The notes under the pieces were generated by a model that was not told the origin of the DNA, did no database searches, and saw only the letters and a program-made list of their open reading frames with translations. Of a stretch of DNA of 64,000 nucleotides, positions 47,501 to 58,199 are shown one piece after another. The DNA is from Gordionus sp. m RMFG-2023 (taxonomy: Eukaryota > Nematomorpha > Gordioida > Chordodea > Parachordodidae). How positions within the stretch are numbered: position 1 is the stretch's first letter; each line of letters begins with the position of its first letter. The stretch lies in contig NC_088776.1 of assembly GCF_954871325.1 (NCBI RefSeq), forward strand, positions 7,261,985-7,325,984, given 5' to 3'. Made by a program: the position numbers and the translations under genes.

Positions 47501-50500
47501 ATCTCAGTGCAGTCACAGGGCTTACACTTAATCATAGAAAATGTGCATTTTATATGCCAGACATATATTTTTTTTTAACCATGAAAACCTCTGAATAGTA
47601 TAATACTTTCTTCATCCAGGTTCACCTGATGGAGGTAAAGCAGCAATATCCAGATTTACTCTTAGCTCATTTAAAAATGATATATATATTTTTAAATTTT
47701 AAAAAATATTATTGATCGAAAAGATTTTGATTGTTTTTAAGTTAGGTAGAAGCAGCATAATTATATATTTTGCATAAATTATAATAAAAATTATGAATAA
47801 ATAGAAAAACAATCTAAATAAAATAGGGTTCGGGTTCAAAAAAATCGCTAGGGTCTAAGAGTCTTGATTTACGATTGGGGTTGTTAGCTCTGGTTAAAAT
47901 AGTACATAAATATCTAAGTAAGCAATAAATAAATTAAATAGTAAAAATGATAATTTTATTTATTTGTAAATTATCTTGCTAGTTTGCGAACTTAGACTAG
48001 CTAGAAACTAGCTACATTGTAACATTAAAAACTTGATAGTGAATGATATTTATAATAAATAATAATATTATTTCTCTCATACTTTGGATAGGTGATATCA
48101 TAGTACGGTTTTTGCAAAAGTCCAGCCAAAAATGCTTGTGCGAATTATATAAATAAAAAAAATTGAATTATATTTGTATTTTCAAGGTTTCATTAAGCAA
48201 ATTGATTACAAAAGTTTCAAATTTAAGACAATATACAAATTCTTAAATATTTATTTCAAGAATAAAACTTATATCGTTTTCGGACCATGAGTAATAAGCT
48301 TCAGCTAAATGAGGAGGTAAAAAGTATCTGTAATATAGCGTTTTTATTTATATTTAATTGTATATAAATCTATTTATTTAAAACTTTAAAGAATATCTTT
48401 TTTAATCAACTGAATGTCTTTGTCATTCTATTCTAAATGATATTCATAAACTTTTATATTATAAAAAAATTTTAAAACTTATTATAAATTTAAAAATTCC
48501 TTTGATTTATATTTTTAATTTTATTTGATTTATCTTTATCCTATAATATAATAACAGAAAGTTTAGTAAACCAATATTAAAAAAATATGGAAAAAACTAA
48601 ATCTAATAATCTATAAAGGAAATTATCTATATAAAATGGTAGGAAAGGAAAAGACTTATTTTACACTCATGTTTATAATTTTTACAATTACCTTTCCTTA
48701 TCGATAGGCTCAAAAAGTTTTTTTAATTTGTTTAAGTGGCTTGCAATATCTTGATTGAGGTAATTTTAAAGTATGAATTCTTTTGCATATTTAGCTTTGA
48801 AATAAAATAGACATAAAATAAATTTAAAAATTTAATTATATATTATACATAATAATATTATTATTTTTCAAATTGAATTTAAAAAAATCATATTGGAGCC
48901 TGAGGTTTGTTTAACGATAATTTGAATTTTATTTAAAAATAAAAAAAATATTTCTTCGGCGTAAATATTGAAAAGGTATTATTTTGTAACTTCTGATTTG
49001 AGGGGGCATGATGGAATGGAATCGGCATTGATTAAAGTAAACAAGAAAGATAAAATAAAGTTTTAAAATTTTTTTTATAAAATCAAAGCTTAATTAGTTA
49101 TATTTAAAAAGGTTTGAATTTAAAAATATTCTAACTATAGATAAGAAAAACAAGGTGCATGGGATATAATATAAATTCATATTTAGGAATCCATAAAAAC
49201 TAACCAAAATATTTAGCTAAAAGGGCCATTTTTATCGGAAAAAAATAATAATTTCAAAGATTTTAAACTTATTAAACTTAAAAAATAGATTGCGCTTTAT
49301 TGGATAACAATGTGTGATATTTAATCATATTTTTCATTAGTGGTAAAAATATTTTTATTTACTCCTAGGTAATCTTTGTCCAGTTCATTGGGATTTATTA
49401 TGTAGTCAGGATAACCAATTTTGAATTTCATCGCATCCACCTAATAAAAGTATTTATGAATTTAGTTAATTTTAAAAATCTGATATTAAAAAATTTACTA
49501 TTAAACTTAACTGGTTACAAGTTGGGTAAATCAAAATGGTATATTAGAATAGACATATGTAGTTTAAAAGAATTCAGGGAAAATTTTTTATGAAACCTTT
49601 GCGATAGATCTAGCTTTGGTAGTTTTATCCATCCAATTAAGATCCTGCAAACTTTTTTTATAAGACAATTTTATCATATCAACCATTTCTTTTAGCTGAA
49701 AAATTTACAATTAATAGTATAATTTTTTTAAATTGACTTAATAGCTTTATCTATTACTTTCAATTTATCCCTCGAATAAAAATTGGATTTCAGGTAAAGG
49801 GAACTGAGTGGGAAATTCATAAACATGGGAAATTCTTCCAAACATAACTTCCAATCAGAACTAGTGTTATCTTTGACATTTGGATCATAGCTGAATTTTT
49901 TTGACAAATAACGTGTGAGAGGCCTTATCTTGTGCCACATTATGTAATCATGTAAAATTCTAATGGTATTTTATAAAATATATTAAACAAAATAAAATAG
50001 TTATGTGCTATAATTTTACAAAAGAAAGGAAAGAAGTAAATAATTTTTTTTGCTGACTTTCTTTTATTTGAAATACCTACCTAGATGAGTTTGGTTCATT
50101 TAAGTACTGCTTGATAAGGCTAGTTAACGCTTCCATGTAGGAGATGGACGTGACCCAAAAAGGATGATCGGCAGCTATGGAGATGTTGAGGGGTTTGAAA
50201 ATTTGATTTATAAAACTTGTCCAATTCATCTAATTATAAAGGGGGGGAGGGTAATACATATTTTTTTATTTTTAGAACATTTATAAATTCATTACTGTTT
50301 TCTACTAAATTTTGCTTTTGAAATTGAATTAATATTTCACGAAAAAGTCTAATTTATTCCCTAAATAGTATTCTGAAAATTAGCCCAGGGTTATAGCAAT
50401 ATATAAATTTTTTTTTATCTTAAAGTTAGGATAGGAGGGACCTATAGGTTAATTTTTTTTAACCAAAAATATATTAATATATTTAAATATAAAACGCGTA

Positions 50501-53500
50501 TACGGCTAAATAACCATCTAAACATCTCATCTTTAATGGCTACCATAATACATAGCAATAAACTATAATTTTTAAATTTATAACTTCAAACTAGCTACTT
50601 GCCTAATTTACTTACATAGTTTGTAAGTATTTAAAAAGTTAAAAAGATTTATCATTGAACTAACGAAATCAAAATTTTTATCCAACTCTTGCAACGACTG
50701 GTATTTCGTATCCTCCATATTTAATGGAGTAATCTGAATATAAAAGAAATATTTTATAATATAAATTTTAATAATGATATCGCCAAGATTAAAAATTATG
50801 TTATCAAGCAACTTTTTTTTATATTAAATGACTAAATATTTATCCTTTATAATAAGATATATCACGCTACGTGCCATTCAAATTCTAACTAAAAAAATTT
50901 TTTATATATAAATAATTTTAAAATTTCTATCATAATATTTAAAAAACTATCATATTGAAACAATTTAAAATTAAAAATAAAATTTCATAATTGTGTTCCC
51001 AAAAGGGAACCATAATTGTATCTAAAAATTCTTATCTGAATTTTTTGACGCATATATAAAAATTCTTTAGATTCGGTTGTAAAAAGCCGAATTTTGATAT
51101 ATTAGATTATGATTTTGGCAATTTCTGAAAAAGGAGCCTACTGGTATGGGAGGGGTACCATCATCTGGCTTGGTTAAAGTGATTAGGCATGCTATTTGGT
51201 GAGTTTGTATTGGGATAACCTTATTAAATATGTTATTACAAAAAGTTATTAAAATCTAGATGAGAAAGCTGTGGGTTTTTGAATTTATTAAGTATTGAAA
51301 ATAGGAGTGTTTGAAACCATCAAGGCCAACTGCTGAATTTTTGTTGATAGCGTTGACTATTTCATCATTGGTGAAAATTGTAATCTGGTGGATTGGGAAG
51401 ATGGGTAAATTATCTATGAAAGTCTTGGGATGTAGTTTTTTTAGTAGCAAATTTTTTTTCGGTAATAGGAGAAAGACGATTTCTGAAGATATAAGTTTAA
51501 TTGCTCCGATGTCACCTTGATCTATTTTATTAGATTTTATTTTGCATTTGGGTGTTATATAATCTACTTGCATTTTATTGTTATGAGTGTAATTAATCAT
51601 TTGGATAGTGTCAAAATTATCTATGTGTGATTTTATTTGTTCATGTAATGAGATCTTTTTATTAGGTGGACGTTTTATGCATTTTGAGAGGTTAGCCTTC
51701 CCATGATTTTTAGCAATTTATGTTGTTATTAAATTTGTGATAAGTTTTGTAACAAAATTATCATTTCTTTGCATGACTATGAATATAAGGTTTATAGTTG
51801 TTAAATAAATGTTTCAATTTCTTGTTACATATTTGTGGATACGTGTGTGGAAGTGTTAAACTAATGTGAGGTCCAGCCTGTAATTTGAATCCTGCACATC
51901 AAGACAAAGATGGATCTAGGAGACTAAATTTATTATCAAGGTTATCAGCAAGTAAAAAATTGTATTGTTTTTATAAAGATAAAATTATTTAAATATGTTT
52001 GTTTAACAACTATTAAGGAATAGGTTTTTAAATATTATGATAGTAATTTTTAAAATAAATTAACTAAGAGAAAAGCAAATATACAAATAAGTATTTTAAA
52101 CACATATGAATGTCAATTATAAATCAATTCATATAGGAGTTAAGATTTTGCTAATGGGGATGGGGGGGGAGGGCTATTAGATAGGTTTAATCAGTAAACT
52201 TTTTAAGGCCTGTAGGTTCACTTATTGTAGGCCTTTAGTTCCACTAGGTTTAAAAAATTATTTTGGGGTTTTCGCTTTTATTTTTATACAAATGTTCTTA
52301 ATGAATATATAATTCGTAATTTTAAAATGTTATAACCCCCCCCCCTCCCCATTTACCCCTGGCTAAGCCTAAATCAATTAGTATTAAAAATATTTTTTAA
52401 AAAATGGTCCCAATATTTACATTAAATGTGTTATCCAGAGTAATTAAGAGATATTAGAATTCAGTAATAGAACATTCTCAAAACTTTTATCAATAAGGCA
52501 TCCCCATTTATCTGCACAGACATTTTTTTGCAGCAATAAAACTTCTACCGCACTTAACGACAGAGTGATGTTATATCTTATGAATAACAACTTTATATTG
52601 GGAAAATATTTAAATAATACTAAAATCCCGACATCACATTTTAAATAAAATCATTCAAAATCTTATGAGGGTGATCAAAATCTATATCATTATTTATTTC
52701 CTTTAAGCGAGTGAAAGGGGAAGGGGAGGGGGTTGAAGTGCTGAAAACAAATCTGATATTAAATTATTTAATTTTCTGAGGAAACTTTAATAGTCAATCA
52801 TCTAAGATTCAAAATTTATCATGTTGTCATTTATTACGTAAAATAAAATATAGTTAGTTTTTGTAATAAAGTAAATTTGGACATAATACTTAACAATTTT
52901 AATTAAAAATATAGATAATACTAAAAAATATCTAGCATTCTTGCATTTATTTCTTATAAGTATTGTAACACCAGCGTATCCTCATACTTCCATTTTTTCT
53001 CAGTAGTATTTGTCCATATTCTTTTTTATATGAAGTTTCAATATTTTATTTTACTACTTCAGTTGTTCGTTATTTGTTAGTAGGTTATTCCATATTCGTT
53101 TACTGCGAATCCTTTATTCGATATTAGCGTTAATCGTATATTGTGCTTCAGTTAATCGACCTTCGTTTACTATATTTAATTAACAATTATTGTTCGGTCA
53201 TCAAATACTCATCAAGTTGGATATGCAAACCAATAATTGATAATATTCGGTTTTTTACAAACTTTCAAATTTGAGGATAATATCAGATTCCCGCACGATC
53301 CTACCATTTAGATGACAGAAATATGTCGATTTGATATATTACAGTCCCAGAAACCTATGCCGGATTTTTCAAAATTTAAAAATGACACGCCATTTATTTT
53401 CTACAAATCTCCCACTAGGACAAATTTATTACAAAAAAAGAATGATTACGAATGACAAGGGGAATAAAGAAATTAGCTCTTAAAAAAAGAAACCAAAAAA

Positions 53501-56500
53501 GATTGACATTTCAGGATAATACATTTTTCCATTTTTTTTATTGAGAATTTTCTATTTTTTTTAAATGACACTTTTCCATTTTGATTGACATTACGTTTCT
53601 TTTAAAGGGGGTATTAAAATGGTTATATTATGAGTTGACTCGTTTGTGACATTTTTTCGATTTCATTGATTAATGCCAATATTTCAAATTGTAAAATTTA
53701 TTCATCGACCCCAATTCAAAATTTCAATTATGAGTATATATTTTTTTTACTTCACCTGCTTAATAATTAATCAATATAATTGTTTTCTATGAATAAATAA
53801 AATAAAATTTTACATTCGCTATAAGCTTCTCTAAATCTAATATATTTGACATAACGTTTCTGAGTTGACTCCACATCTGTTTCTTCTTCTCTTTTTGGGT
53901 CCTATTAAGATCACTTTTATTAATGGCATGCTGATTGAATTTAATATTCTCGTCTAGCATTTCCAAATACTTAGAAACAGTTCGATTCTTTAATAACAAA
54001 TTTCCAATCTTTGCCATGTACATCAAAGAACTATTATAAAGATCATTGTCGTCGTAGTAATCCTTGTGTGGGAAGGTTAGTTCTCCTGGAAAGATGAAGA
54101 GTAAGTTCTTGGAAGAATTTTTAGGATCGAGATGAATATCTAGACTAAAGAACACAGAATTGAACTTGTCAGGAAAACCTTTTTCAGGGTATCTGACTAT
54201 TTTTTTTAAAAGAAAGGGATTACCTTGAAAGAAAAAAAATATTTATATTAAGGAGTAGTGTATTTAAACGACTCGTTTGAGCCGATTTTTAAAAACGGCT
54301 AACTCGATATTTTAGCCAGAAAAATATTGCCTAAGCCATGTGATTTGGCCAATAGATGTCAAACAAAACCTTTGTTCCTTCTACAAGCAAAATCTTCAGG
54401 CTTGCCTAATATTATTCTGGATAAAATATTGAGTTAGCCATTTTAAATATCGGCTCAAAAAGAACCGTTAAAACACTACATTGGAGTAAATTCATCATTT
54501 ATTAAAGTGAACTGCATCGAGCTTTTTTGAAAAATTTGTTCCATTCAGCTCGATCCCTTGTTCCGAAAAGCCCGACCAGAAACAAAATTGAAAATTATTA
54601 TTTGGCATGGGCCATATATTGATATCAAAAAATGTGACCACAAAATAAATATTGCTTAAAATTTTTATCTAGAAAGTTAATTTTACAGAGTTTGAATAAA
54701 GTTTTAATAAAGGAATGTATGTTTAAAATAAATAAGATGAATTAGAAAAACTTTTTTTCAGTGTGGAAGAAGCATTTATGAAAGCGGAAGACTTTTTATA
54801 CACGTTTAACAAGTCCCAACCTCCATATAAATCTAATAGTTTCTTTAAAGGCATTCCTTGCAATTTTTTTCTAACGTTGGTCTTATCTAAACAAGAATCA
54901 TAATAGATCTTAGCTTGTCTTTCTGCCATTCCTTCGTATTTTGTATGTGGATTTTCTTTATTTATTTATGGAATATGATTTAATAGGATTTAAAATAATA
55001 ATCTATTAAATTAAATAAGTATTTTACTATGATTTAAAAATAATTAATGATTTGCTATTTCTAAAATTAGTAAATGCTATGGTAGATAGTCGTTTCGCTA
55101 TGTGTTATTCAATAGCGATATAAAAAATTATTTTACTTATGTTTAGCCTATAAAATAAATAAATTCTAGGGAGGAGCCTAATTAATGTAATTAATTCCTA
55201 ATTATAATTACAATTATACTTATAAATTCTGCTAAATATAATTACTAATTCCTTTTCTAAACGATACATTTAAATTTAATCGTAATGGCCTAGTTATATT
55301 CATTTTCATTTTACTTGTAAAAAAATTATGAGTGGATATTAATAAAAAGTCCTAAACATTATGACAAATTAAATAAATCTGAAATATTTATATATTTATC
55401 AATTCTCTTTATATAATATTCATGTCCACCCCCCCCCCCCTCATTTAGATACTTTCTTAACAATTCTTTTTCTCCTCTCCAATTCCCTCTTCCCGTGCAG
55501 TCTTCCAATCTCCCCTTAATTATCATTCCCCATCTCAACCACTATACTACACTCCGCACCCCTAACTTTCCCTTCTCTTCTTTTGTCTTCTCTTTCCTTC
55601 CTTTCTTCCTTCCTTCCTTCCTTCCTTCCTTCCTTCCTTCCTTCCTTCCTTCCTTCCTTCCTTCCTTCCTTCCTTCCTTCCTTCCTTCCTTCCTTCCTTC
55701 CTTCCTCCCGTTTGTTACCTAATAAATCTTTTATGGTCAAATAAATTGAGTCAGAAATTTGCATAGCATAATTCCATTTAGGATATCCGGTTGGAAGCAT
55801 AGTTTTCCGCTCGTAGCCACCGCAAGCAAATTCGTAAAAGTCTGTGCATGGATCCATATCTTGATTCATTCTATACGTTATTTCACTTTCAAAATTCTTG
55901 GTTAAATCTTTTTGAAAAATAATATATACCATTTTACACCAATTTAAACTTATTATATCTTAACAATAAAAAAAATAGTTTAAAAGATTAAAAATGTAAT
56001 ATTTCATATATATAATTATAATATATCAAAATGTTTGAACCTCCATATTATAATTAATTAAATATTATAATACGAATTTTATAATAATTATAGATTATTC
56101 ATATTTATTAATATAAATATAATTAATATAAAATTATAAATTGCAAATATTTGTAATTATAAATTATTTCAAAATTTATGGGAATGCTATTTTATTAACA
56201 ATGAACAAATGTCAGGATAAATGCCTGGTTATGTGAAAATAAAATGGACAACGCTTATTTTCATGAAATAATTTTGTCACAATAGATGGAATAAAGAGAG
56301 AAAGTAGAATAGAAAATATTATTAAAAAATTAGATAAGATTTAAAAGAAGTAATTGATTCTGAAAATATAAAATGCTCTAAAGCAATTAACACCACTTCG
56401 AATATATTAAATCTGGGCAAATAAAATATGCATCACTAATAATGATCCATAATAAATATAATTATAAAAAATATTATGATAATCAAAGATATTACCATAC

Positions 56501-57469
56501 TAATAATATAAAAGACTAAAAATCTAAAAGTCAAAAAAAAAACGATAAAAGATCATAAAATTAATAATGATATTGAAGAAAATAATATAAATATAACTTG
56601 ATAAATAAATTAATCTCTGGAAGGTCCCGTTTTTCAATTTTTCATTATAGTTTATATAAAAAAAAATTTATATGAAAAAAAATATTAAATGTAAAGATTT
56701 TTAGGATTCTTTCGTGCACTTTTAAAGATAGAAGAAGATGTTTCTGAAATGATTTTATAGAATAAAAAAATAAAGAGGGTGTTTAATTAATTTAAAAGAT
56801 ATGAAAGCAAATTTTTCTTTAGATATCAAGTTAAATTTAATATGAAAACGCAAAATTTTATCTTATCATATTTTTTATGAGGCCTTATCTAAGTCTCTGC
56901 TATCACCACAGAAGTATCGTCATTAGTAAGGGGGGGGGGTGCATAGGGGTTTGAATCTCCTGAAAAATTTGAAAAGCTATTAATGCCATTGTCGCCGCAT
57001 ATAAATGAGAGATCATTTTAACATTGAATAGGCTATAGGTTACAAAAGGGCAACCTACATTAAAATGAATAATTAATGGTCCATGCATTCATCATTATAT
57101 GTTATTTAAATAATAAATATTTTCTAAAATCATTATCTTTATGGTGTCTTGGATTCTATTTTTAATAAGTGAGAAATTTTAATATAAAATAAATCTCTAA
57201 TATTATGAATAGAATTTAACATATTTTAGTCAGAGGAGTTTACATACTACTTTCTTAGATAAGATATTACTCGATCCTTTTTGAAGATTATGAACATTCT
57301 GTTAAAATTTCTTTCAGTGCATATATTTATAAATTATAAATGTATTGTATAGTTTATTTTAATTCAATAAAAACTTACTACCCTTCTGAGTAAAAGCTAG
57401 TAGGATGATCGAAGACATAAGTGTTATTGTTAATATTGATAAATTCAATCGAAAATTTTGATTTGCCAT
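41565..57469 (-). CDS. M13 (neprilysin-like) metallopeptidase gene 3, probably disabled
   Basis: Third copy of the M13 gene. Exons right to left: 57382-57469, 55719-55907, 54752-54955, 53814-54196, 50665-50733, 50081-50229, 49746-49959, 49597-49695, 49363-49440, 48692-48779, 48269-48327, about 47626-47665 (uncertain), 46249-46316, 46032-46156, 45207-45272, 44018-44113, 43887-43963, 41565-41667. The catalytic exons look sound: HEISHGFDNNG, LGEDIADNGG, HSPKKYR, CTLWI. Two lesions stand out. Exon 10 is 88 nt, one base shorter than the 89 nt of genes 1 and 2, which shifts the frame and soon gives a stop. The donor after exon 7 reads GC where the paralogues have GT. Either could be an assembly error, and GC-AG introns do work, so pseudogene status is an inference. 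The last intron holds a hAT element. Confidence 0.82.
42724..43678. mobile_element. Non-autonomous hAT element in last intron of gene 3
   Basis: 955 bp flanked by a perfect 8-bp duplication ATCGTTAC (42716-42723 and 43679-43686). Terminal repeats share GTGTTTGCAA, with GGTCCG/CGGACC-rich subterminal DNA. The body is AT-rich; a 61-codon minus-strand frame at 43077-43262 is not recognisable. The matching intron of gene 2 (near 13995) lacks it, so it inserted after the two units separated. Confidence 0.78.
44748..44960. mobile_element. Foldback MITE, same family, intron of gene 3
   Basis: The left arm TTTAAACGACTCGTTTTGAG and GGCTAACTCAATATTTTAG are mirrored by the right arm GAGTTAGTCGTTTTTAAAAA and CAAAACGAGCC. 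The inner part resembles the other members, including CTTTGTTCCTTCTATGAGCA. Exact ends uncertain. Confidence 0.68.
45603..46014. mobile_element. pogo/Tigger-like MITE beside exon 14 donor of gene 3
   Basis: 412 bp with ends CAGTCAAACCTGTCTAATTT and, reversed, CAGTCAAATCTGCCTAATTT, typical of pogo-type Tc1/mariner relatives. A TA follows the right end; the left flank is TT. It lies just past the GTTTAT donor of exon 14. Confidence 0.65.
46477..46684. mobile_element. Foldback MITE, hAT-like, unit B
   Basis: 208 bp with inverted ends (TGTTGTTAA.., GAGCCGATTTTTAATAACGG). It is flanked by GTTTTTAG (46469-46476) and GTTTTAAG (46685-46692). The paralogous empty site in unit A is GTTTTAAG at 18358-18365, so insertion postdates the unit A/B split. 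Confidence 0.78.
48692..48779 (-). CDS. Gene 3 exon 10, frameshifted
   Basis: Matches 554-642 and 20906-20994, which encode NSYFKNYLNQDIASHINKLK or near it. This copy is one base shorter: the plus strand reads TAATTTTAAAG against TAATTTTCAAAG in gene 2. The frame is lost after about four codons and a TAA follows. Flanking splice sites are kept. Confidence 0.75.
51085..51960 (-). mobile_element. LINE remnant in intron 4 of gene 3
   Basis: Minus-strand frame 51256-51600 has LPIFPIHQITIFTNDEIVNA and SAVGLDGFKHSYFQYL, close to the RT start at 26481-26696. The left junction (after AAAAAGCCGAATTTT) matches that of the gene 2 copy at about 24610, so one insertion was duplicated with the gene. The part after the RT start is deleted here. 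Confidence 0.72.
52150..52375. repeat. Foldback-like repeat with G-run and C-run ends
   Basis: Starts GCTAATGGGGATGGGGGG and ends CCCCATTTACCCCTGGC, complementary ends around an AT-rich middle. Similar poly-G or poly-C starts occur near 3178, 4351, 17180, 32670 and 34911, suggesting a dispersed family. Not classified. Confidence 0.4.
52964..53343. repeat. Unclassified insertion in gene 3 intron, possible solo LTR
   Basis: About 380 bp starting TGTAACACC and ending ATATTACA, less AT-rich than its flanks and absent at the matching place in unit A (after TTTATAAGTA near 4003). TGTAA..TTACA suits an LTR, but no target duplication was found, so the class is open. Confidence 0.3.
54256..54478. mobile_element. 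Foldback MITE, hAT-like, unit C, intron 3 of gene 3
   Basis: 223 bp. Ends TAGTGTATTTAAACG and, reversed, TAGTGTTTTAACGG, followed by GAGCCGAT..GGCTAACTC in both arms. The 8-bp flank is imperfect (TTAAGGAG and CATTGGAG). The matching intron of gene 2 near 28850 is uninterrupted. Confidence 0.72.
55591..55707. repeat. (TTCC)n microsatellite at exon 2 donor of gene 3
   Basis: Uninterrupted CTTC/TTCC array ending about 11 bases from the splice donor of exon 2. Confidence 0.95.
55719..55907 (-). CDS. Gene 3 exon 2: M13 N-terminal core beside an expanded microsatellite
   Basis: Encodes NQDMDPCTDFYEFACGGY and LPTGYPKWNYAM. The donor G|GTAACAAACGG is followed within about 11 bases by a long (GGAA)n run on the sense strand (55591-55707). 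Genes 1 and 2 have only an irregular purine tract there. Confidence 0.85.
57382..57469 (-). CDS. Gene 3 exon 1: start and signal/anchor
   Basis: 29 residues from ATG at 57469, with hydrophobic run LSILTITLMSSIILLAF and TQK at the end; donor G|GTAGTAAG. It matches exon 1 of genes 1 and 2. Confidence 0.78.
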
Positions 57470-58199
57470 TTCAGATCGTTTTTGTTAATGCGATTTTAAA
57501 AAAATTGGATAATTTATTATTAAAACTGGTATACTTTTTTTTAAGTAATTGAATTTGCAAATTTTAATTAAAATATATCATAAATAATTATAATTATTAA
57601 GTGAAAATATCTTAATTATTATTTTTTTAATATGAACTTTTTCTGTTAAAATACAACAGTATTTTAACAAATATTGCTAATGTATAGCATAAATCTATGA
57701 AGAAATTGTTTAGAAAAAATATAAAAATTTTAATTAGTTTTTTTATGACCTTAAATAAATTCCTAACTTCAAATTATATCAAAGATATTATTTGAAATAT
57801 TGCTGCAGCCAGCATCTATATAAAGGAAAAAAACTTTAATTTGTTATTTAGCTAGATAGATAATAAGTTTATATCAAAAGACTAAATTTTTGATAAAATT
57901 TTATAATAAAATTTTCATACAGCTTGCCTTGAATTAAAAGAAAAATATTTTTGCAAGGCCAAATGTTTTAAATTATTGATCATTTTTATTTGTCCGACCC
58001 AAAATCAGAAATTTTTTAAAATTTTATATATTTTAAAAAAATTTAGTTCTATTTTTTTTTTTATTTTAAACTTGAAATAACTTTGAATGAATTCATGTTA
58101 AACGGATTCATTATATAGTTTTCCGACACTCTTCCAACCAATTGATTTATATTTTTTTTAAAACAATAATAGAAAAAATTATTTTACTATTCTATATTC

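Noticed and set aside
55495-55722. Frame with LPSFLPSF repeats
   Set aside because: Translation of the TTCC microsatellite on the strand opposite exon 2 of gene 3.
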